From the NCBI RefSeq assembly GCF_900120005.1, contig NZ_LT635451.1:539848-603847 (forward strand): DNA of 64,000 nucleotides, written 5' to 3'. Positions 59,063-64,000 of this stretch are shown in pieces. Both the position numbers and the translations under genes were made by a program. The notes beneath the pieces were generated by a model. It ran no database searches and was not told the origin of the DNA. It saw nothing but the letters and a program-made list of their open reading frames with translations. This DNA comes from Holdemania sp. Marseille-P2844 (GTDB lineage Bacteria; Bacillota_I; Bacilli_A; Erysipelotrichales; Erysipelotrichaceae). Position 1 is the stretch's first letter, and the number at the start of each line of letters is the position of its first letter.

Positions 59063-61272
59063 CAGAATTCACCAAAATCAAAATCTTCCAGTTCGCTCAG
59101 AAGATCTTGTTCCTCTTGTTTTAACTCGTCGTTGAGCACTTCCGCAACGCTGTCTTCATCCAGCTGCCACAGACTGCCCAGATTCTGCGCGACCGCTTGC
59201 TTTTCCGCGGCGCTGTATGTGCCGAACGCCCGCCGCAAAACCAGCAGAATACGCTGGAAATCGGGATCGGGCAGACTGGCGATGTATTCGTCGAGCTGCC
59301 GCCACAGATACGCGCGGGCGATCAGGGCGTAGTGATTGCGCAGCATCAGGCCCTCAAAGCTGGCCGCCGCGATTTCCGCGGGCACCCCCGGCGACAGCCG
59401 GTAGCTTATCCACTGCTCCAACTCCGCTTCCGCTAACAGTCCCCGTTCCAGCCGGATCGCCGCCGCATAGCCGCCTAACAGCGGATGGACGTCGTCGCGG
59501 CCGGACAATTCCGTTAAGACGTCCAGCCAGGTTTCCTCCATGTAATGGTCGTGCAGGATCGACAGCTCATTGATGGAACCCAGCGCTTCCATTACGCCGC
59601 GGGCGGCTTTGCCATCGCACTGGCAGCTGCCCGGACAGAGCAGCAGCGCGCGGTAAAACAGCTGGTGAAACAACGGCTCAATCGCCGTACTGTCCATCCG
59701 CCGCAGCGAACCAAACCGCAGCAGCGTGCTCAGCCGGCGCGCCGTCCTGACGATTTCCTCCAGCGCTGAGGAATCGATCGCCAGCGCCTGCACCGCTTTT
59801 AACGCATCGTCAAGACTTTCCTGCAAGCCGCAGAGAAACGCTTCTTCCATGACCGCCGCGCATTCGCTGAGCTGCTGCGCCTGAGTCAATTGCCGGCGCA
59901 GCACAAACTGAGCGGCGGAGGCGACGCTGTCGCCGGAAAGCGATGCTTCAATCAACGTGATCTCCGCCGTGCTGCTCCACTTCAAATCCCAGCTTTCCTT
60001 CCAATCGCCGCGGGCCTGAGTTCCCGGCCGCAGCGTGCCAAACGGAACGCCGAGTATCCGCAGCCGATGCAGAAACATCGACCGGCGCAGATCGAGAAAC
60101 GCGGACGCTTCCGTCTTCACCGTGGTCTTCTCCCGCAGATCCAGCTCCAGTAAATTCGCCGTCAGCGTGTTGTAGCGCTGCAGCTTCAACGTCCGCAGCG
60201 CATGATAAAAATCATTCTGAATCGCCGTCTGCGACAGACCCTGAGGCAGACTTCCGATCGCTGTGCCGATCTCCGTATCGACAAACGCTTCCATTAAAAC
60301 CGCCGGCCGGCCCTCACCCATACAGGCCATCGCGGCATCCTTTAAATCCTGCAAAGAAGGCGTCGCTTCCTGCCGCAGCGCGGCCAGACTCTGGGCCAGC
60401 TGCAGCGCTTCGATGACCTGGGCGGTGGAACAAGGATAGCCATGTTTACGTTGATAAAACGATAATTGCGACAAGTAAGCCGCGGCCGCCTGATCAGGGT
60501 GCCCCTTGCGTCCATACTGCCAGAGTTGTTCATAGTAGGCCGGCGCTTTGTTGCCGGCGCCATACCCTGAGAGCGAGGCCAGCCGGAAATAGGAATACGG
60601 CATGAGCGTTCGCCGGACGGACAGCGCTGGAAGCTTTTCTGCTTGTTCTGAGGCCGCCGGTGTTTCAAGACCTTCGCCATGGTACGCGCCGCAGATCACC
60701 GCAATTCGTTCTTCGTCGATTCCGCTTTCAATATAATGATCAATGACCCCGCGCATAAACGCCTCACGGCGCAGCGTCAGCGCAACCGGCGGCTGAAGCT
60801 GGCGCAGATGATGCGCGAACAGCGCCAGCGCTTCGGCAAACTTCGCCCCGTCCGTTTCATGCTCAAACATCCGTTCCCAACGATCCTCTTCATCCAGCTT
60901 CAAATCCATGGCCTGATCCTGCGCCTGATCGTTTTCCTGCGGTTTGTCCGGCGTATCATTCTCCAGAAACGCCGCGGCAGGCAGATCCATAAATGCGCAC
61001 GGTACCTGATGGGCATGCGCCCATTGCATCGCGACATACTCTGGCGAATAGCACGCAAACGGATATAAAACCGAGCGGACCGGCGTTGAGTCGGTATACG
61101 CCATGATCGCAAACGGCGGCGTCAGTTCGGCGCTGACGATCGCTTCGATGAAATCGCTGCAGTCACTCGGACCTTCGATCAGGACGACCTGGGGCTGAAG
61201 CTGATCAAGAAACGCGCTGAGATGGAGCGAACAGGCCGGCGAGAGATGACGGACGCCGAAAACCGCAGCCAT
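59062..61272 (-). CDS. DUF5682 family protein, TraB-like N-terminal motifs
   Basis: 736 residues. The N-terminal 200 residues show GVRH (6-9), E33 in VLIEGPSD, a basic RREAFMRGVI near 168, and GAYH (195-198). Two GxxH motifs with an intervening Glu and Arg are the pattern of the TraB/EreA-like superfamily, so a hydrolase-type fold is inferred. An acidic linker (near 108-140) follows. The rest, about 500 residues, is helical and leucine-rich with an acidic C-terminus (ELEDFDFGEF). DUF5682 proteins commonly neighbour MoxR and vWA genes. Starts one base into the MoxR stop (TAATG). Confidence 0.85.
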   Translation of the reverse strand: MAAVFGVRHLSPACSLHLSAFLDQLQPQVVLIEGPSDCSDFIEAIVSAELTPPFAIMAYTDSTPVRSVLYPFACYSPEYVAMQWAHAHQVPCAFMDLPAAAFLENDTPDKPQENDQAQDQAMDLKLDEEDRWERMFEHETDGAKFAEALALFAHHLRQLQPPVALTLRREAFMRGVIDHYIESGIDEERIAVICGAYHGEGLETPAASEQAEKLPALSVRRTLMPYSYFRLASLSGYGAGNKAPAYYEQLWQYGRKGHPDQAAAAYLSQLSFYQRKHGYPCSTAQVIEALQLAQSLAALRQEATPSLQDLKDAAMACMGEGRPAVLMEAFVDTEIGTAIGSLPQGLSQTAIQNDFYHALRTLKLQRYNTLTANLLELDLREKTTVKTEASAFLDLRRSMFLHRLRILGVPFGTLRPGTQARGDWKESWDLKWSSTAEITLIEASLSGDSVASAAQFVLRRQLTQAQQLSECAAVMEEAFLCGLQESLDDALKAVQALAIDSSALEEIVRTARRLSTLLRFGSLRRMDSTAIEPLFHQLFYRALLLCPGSCQCDGKAARGVMEALGSINELSILHDHYMEETWLDVLTELSGRDDVHPLLGGYAAAIRLERGLLAEAELEQWISYRLSPGVPAEIAAASFEGLMLRNHYALIARAYLWRQLDEYIASLPDPDFQRILLVLRRAFGTYSAAEKQAVAQNLGSLWQLDEDSVAEVLNDELKQEEQDLLSELEDFDFGEF

Positions 61273-62360
61273 TATTTATTCAGCTCCATGCATGCGTGAT
61301 AGAGCTCATAATAGGCCAGGCCTTTCTTCTTCAGAATATTTTCCAGATAGTCCTTCCACGCCACGCCGTCTTTCGCTTCATCCTTGACGATCGCTCCCTG
61401 CAAGCCCGCGGCCACATCCGCGGCGCGGATTTTTCCATCCCCAAAGCTCGCCGCCAGCGCCATACTGTTCGCCAAGAGCGAAATCGCCTCGGCAGAGGAC
61501 AAGACACCGGAGGTCGTTTTCACCTTCAGCTTACCATCCAGCGTCGCCCCGCCCCGCAGCTCGCGGAAGATCGTGACGACCTGTTCGACAATGTCCTGAT
61601 CCGGCATTTTCGCCTGCAGGCCCAGCGATCCCGACAGCTGGCCAACCCGCTGGGTGACGATGTCCATCTCCGTCTTCAAATCGCCCGGCGCCGGCAGCAC
61701 AACGATGTTAAACCGCCGTTTTAAAGCCGCTGACATCTCGTTGACGCCCTTATCGCGGGTATTCGCGGTGGCGATCAAAGAGAACCCTTTCTGCGCCGGA
61801 ATTTCCAGATTCAGCTCCGGCACCGACACCCGTTTTTCCGACAGGATCGAGATCAGCGCATCCTGGACCTCGCTGGCGCAGCGGCTGATTTCCTCAAAGC
61901 GCACAAGACTGCCGCTTTCCATCGCGTGCAGCAGTGGACTTTTGACCAGGGCTTCCTCGCTGGGACCCTTGGCGATCAGCATCGCGTAGTTCCACGAATA
62001 GCGGATTGCTTCCTCGCTGGTGCCGGCGGTGCCCTGGATCACCTTTGTCGAATCGCCGTTGATCGCCGCGCACAGATGCTCGCTTAACCACGACTTCGCC
62101 GTGCCCGGCTCGCCGATCAAAAGCAGCGCCCGGTCGGTGACCAGCGTCGCAATCGCGATTTCGACTAAGCGCGGATTGCCGATATATTTCGGCGTGATCT
62201 CGAGCTTGCCGCTGCGCCCGCCGCAGATATAGGTGAAGACGGAACGGGGCGACATGTTCCAGCCGGGCGGAACCGGGTATTGTTCGTTGGCGATTAACGT
62301 ATCCAGTTCCGTTTGATACAAGATCTCGGCCGGCAGCCGTTGAAATTTCTGATTTTCCAT
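61272..62360 (-). CDS. MoxR-type AAA+ ATPase
   Basis: 362 residues. Walker A is LIGEPGTAKSW (G83-S90), followed by GTAGTSEEAIRYSWNYAML. The Walker B region RFEEISRCASEVQDALISILSEKRV has the EE form seen in this group, and sensor 1 is SLIATANTRDKGVNEMSAALKRRF. The C-terminal lid is at about 270-350. MoxR ATPases form hexamers that act on protein partners, usually with a vWA protein. Starts overlapping the upstream stop by one base (TAATG). Confidence 0.93.
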   Translation of the reverse strand: MENQKFQRLPAEILYQTELDTLIANEQYPVPPGWNMSPRSVFTYICGGRSGKLEITPKYIGNPRLVEIAIATLVTDRALLLIGEPGTAKSWLSEHLCAAINGDSTKVIQGTAGTSEEAIRYSWNYAMLIAKGPSEEALVKSPLLHAMESGSLVRFEEISRCASEVQDALISILSEKRVSVPELNLEIPAQKGFSLIATANTRDKGVNEMSAALKRRFNIVVLPAPGDLKTEMDIVTQRVGQLSGSLGLQAKMPDQDIVEQVVTIFRELRGGATLDGKLKVKTTSGVLSSAEAISLLANSMALAASFGDGKIRAADVAAGLQGAIVKDEAKDGVAWKDYLENILKKKGLAYYELYHACMELNK

Positions 62361-64000
62361 TATTCATCCTCGCTTTCTTCACATTGCGTGATCGCACTTT
62401 CCAGCACGTAGAACTCCCACAACTGGGCGTTCGGCCGTTTCTTCTTCCAATAGTCCTGCAGCTCGTTTAAGACCGGAATTGCTTCGCGCGGGCGGCAGAA
62501 AGCACGCGTCATCATCGCCATCTGTCCCGGGCCGAAAGCGCTGTGTTTTAAATAGGCAAGCAGCTCTTCCTGCAGCGGCAGTCCGTAAACTTGTTTAAAA
62601 TACAAGTGCCCTGCCGTCTGGCGGCGTTGATCAAAATAATCGAAAAGCTTCTGCTTCAGGAGGGCATTTTCCGGATCGGCCAGATGCACCAGCACACTGC
62701 TGCCTAACGGATCCTCCGCCCCGTAAACCGTGGCCATGGTTTTCTTGAACAGTCCCTTCTCCACGTTCCGCTGTCCCGTTAACAGGTCGATCCAGCGCAG
62801 ATCGAATGTCTTCCCTAACGGAATAACTGCCGTGTCTTCCTGAAGTGGATTGGCGATCAAGGCGCTGCGGTAAACGTATTGCTTTAAAGCCTCATCGTAT
62901 TCCACACAGGCCCAGAGCTGATTGAAAAAGGAACGCGGCTGACCGGCAAACGCTTCCGTCAATTCCTCGTATGCCTGCTCAAAGTTCTGAATCAGACGCA
63001 TCCGGGCGTACAGCGCGGCGGTTTTGTCCGGCCAGCGCTGAACAAGCGTCTTGATCAATGCTTCGGCCGCGTCGTTTTGATCCGCCAGCCAGCTGGTGAA
63101 CACGATTTCCAAAACGGTTTCACTCAACGTCCGCTCGCAGCTGCCGGCGACCAGATAGGCTAACGGCTTGACCCGCGCAAAGCGGATATGCGTGCGGAAT
63201 GGCTTTTTTTGATGATCGCGGACCGCGCTGAACGCAGCGTCCTGATCGAGAATCCAGCTCACCAGCTCCGTGATGGCCGGATCGGTTTTATAGGCGAGAA
63301 GCTTCAAGGATTCGATCAGCGCCTTTTCCGCATCGAGCGTAGGCAGCGCCTGAGCTTCCAGCACAGACTGCAGCTGTTCCTTCACGCTGGCGCAGACCAG
63401 CGCGGTGATCTCAGGATCGTTGGTATAGCCGGCATAGTGCAGAAAACGGCTGTTTTTACGGATCTTTTCCAACAAAAACGCGTCGACCTTCGGATCGCGG
63501 ATGCGTGTCAGGGCGTACAGCGCAGTTTCTTTCAGCTTCCCCTTTTCGTTATTGGCAATCTGCATCAACAGATCACAGTTGTCCGGATCGCAGGCCAGTC
63601 CCCGGATGATTTCCTTCAAAATCGCCGGCTGGGCCAGCGGAACCATCGTCCGGTAGAATGCATTTTCCCGGTTTCCCGCCAGATCGACGATCAGCCGGAT
63701 CCGCCGCAGCATCGCCTTCTTGCCGGCGGGATCGAAGCCTTCCTTTAAAAACGGAACGATCCCCGCCCCGCAAGAACGCAGAATCTGTTCGTTAAGTTCA
63801 GCCAGTTCGCCATACGCGTCGTCCAGGTCCGCGATCAGCGCCGGCAGCACGCGGTAGTCCGCGAACCGTTCAGGATGATGCTGATACGTTTTTTCAATAA
63901 TTTCGTAGCGTCCGCTTCCGGTTGTCGTCAAAGCCTGAATCAACGGTTTCAGCTGGGAATAGCGGATGTCGGTATAGGCTTTTTCTGCCGGCAGAACGAT
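62360..64000 (-). CDS. HEAT-like repeat protein of the MoxR operon, 5' end beyond window
   Basis: At least 546 residues; the frame stays open to base 64000, so the start lies outside. The TTG at 63943 is not a credible start. The sequence is all-helical with HEAT-like repeats (ETALYALTRIRDPKVDAFLLEKI; SLKLLAYKTDPAITELVSWILD). In other genomes an analogous large helical protein (DUF5691 type) lies before the MoxR gene, often with a SWIM-domain protein; I assign this role by position and fold only. It reads directly into the MoxR gene through TAATG. Confidence 0.75.
   Translation of the reverse strand: MVLPAEKAYTDIRYSQLKPLIQALTTTGSGRYEIIEKTYQHHPERFADYRVLPALIADLDDAYGELAELNEQILRSCGAGIVPFLKEGFDPAGKKAMLRRIRLIVDLAGNRENAFYRTMVPLAQPAILKEIIRGLACDPDNCDLLMQIANNEKGKLKETALYALTRIRDPKVDAFLLEKIRKNSRFLHYAGYTNDPEITALVCASVKEQLQSVLEAQALPTLDAEKALIESLKLLAYKTDPAITELVSWILDQDAAFSAVRDHQKKPFRTHIRFARVKPLAYLVAGSCERTLSETVLEIVFTSWLADQNDAAEALIKTLVQRWPDKTAALYARMRLIQNFEQAYEELTEAFAGQPRSFFNQLWACVEYDEALKQYVYRSALIANPLQEDTAVIPLGKTFDLRWIDLLTGQRNVEKGLFKKTMATVYGAEDPLGSSVLVHLADPENALLKQKLFDYFDQRRQTAGHLYFKQVYGLPLQEELLAYLKHSAFGPGQMAMMTRAFCRPREAIPVLNELQDYWKKKRPNAQLWEFYVLESAITQCEESEDE

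Noticed and set aside
1-64000. tRNA, rRNA or CRISPR features
   Set aside because: I saw no tRNA T-loop consensus in a cloverleaf context, no rRNA stretch and no regularly spaced repeats; only two T-box leaders were found as structured RNAs.

Overview
The window looks like part of the chromosome of a low-GC-lineage Gram-positive bacterium (Bacillota) with a GC content near 50%. Gene content and order fit the Erysipelotrichia, most likely a Holdemania-like genus. That placement is an inference from three things: Bacilli-type gene neighbourhoods (nusB-xseA-xseB-ispA-dxs-recN-spoIVB-spo0A, spoIIM-xerD-deoB, alaS-reoM-ruvX-DUF1292-mltG-udk-greA), short SMC arms like those of Mollicutes relatives, and T-box control of alaS and trpS.

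Left part (1-3.8 kb): the inner end of an ISL3-family insertion sequence that runs off the window, an unusual zinc-ribbon/nuclease/HTH protein, and a DUF5662 gene. From 3.9 to 16.7 kb, plus-strand housekeeping operons cover transcription antitermination, exonuclease VII, isoprenoid synthesis and RecN. Three sporulation genes (spoIVB, spo0A, spoIIM) follow, with dinB, xerD and deoB. From 16.8 to 28 kb, minus-strand genes include small membrane proteins, a SIS protein, a membrane zinc peptidase, HU, nrnA, ackA, and ylxM-ftsY-smc. A divergent lrgAB pair lies at 28.2-29.3 kb.

From 29.3 to 50.7 kb almost everything is on the minus strand: amidase, a U32 peptidase operon with serine dehydratase and a DNA glycosylase, holA-comEC-comEA, and the greA-to-alaS cluster behind a T-box. 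An AI-2E family permease, recD2, a CPBP protease, mnmA and spx follow. trpS with its T-box is transcribed divergently from spx. From 52 kb to the end the genes are YitT, an asparagine-synthetase-like protein without the glutaminase cysteine, a ComK homologue, RidA with a cysteine-rich tail, a DapF-like protein, DUF3892, and finally a tight operon of HEAT-repeat protein, MoxR ATPase, DUF5682 protein and vWA protein.

The two most interesting signals are these. First, the right-hand MoxR/DUF5682/vWA operon has one-base overlaps at every junction, and its DUF5682 protein carries two GxxH motifs like those of the TraB superfamily. Second, an identical 17-bp AAAA-N5-TTTT element stands upstream of both comEA and the comK homologue, suggesting a ComK-type competence regulon outside the Bacillales. 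Several proteins also depart from family norms at key residues (Spo0A receiver, AsnB-like, DapF-like, Spx tail, RidA tail, short SMC).
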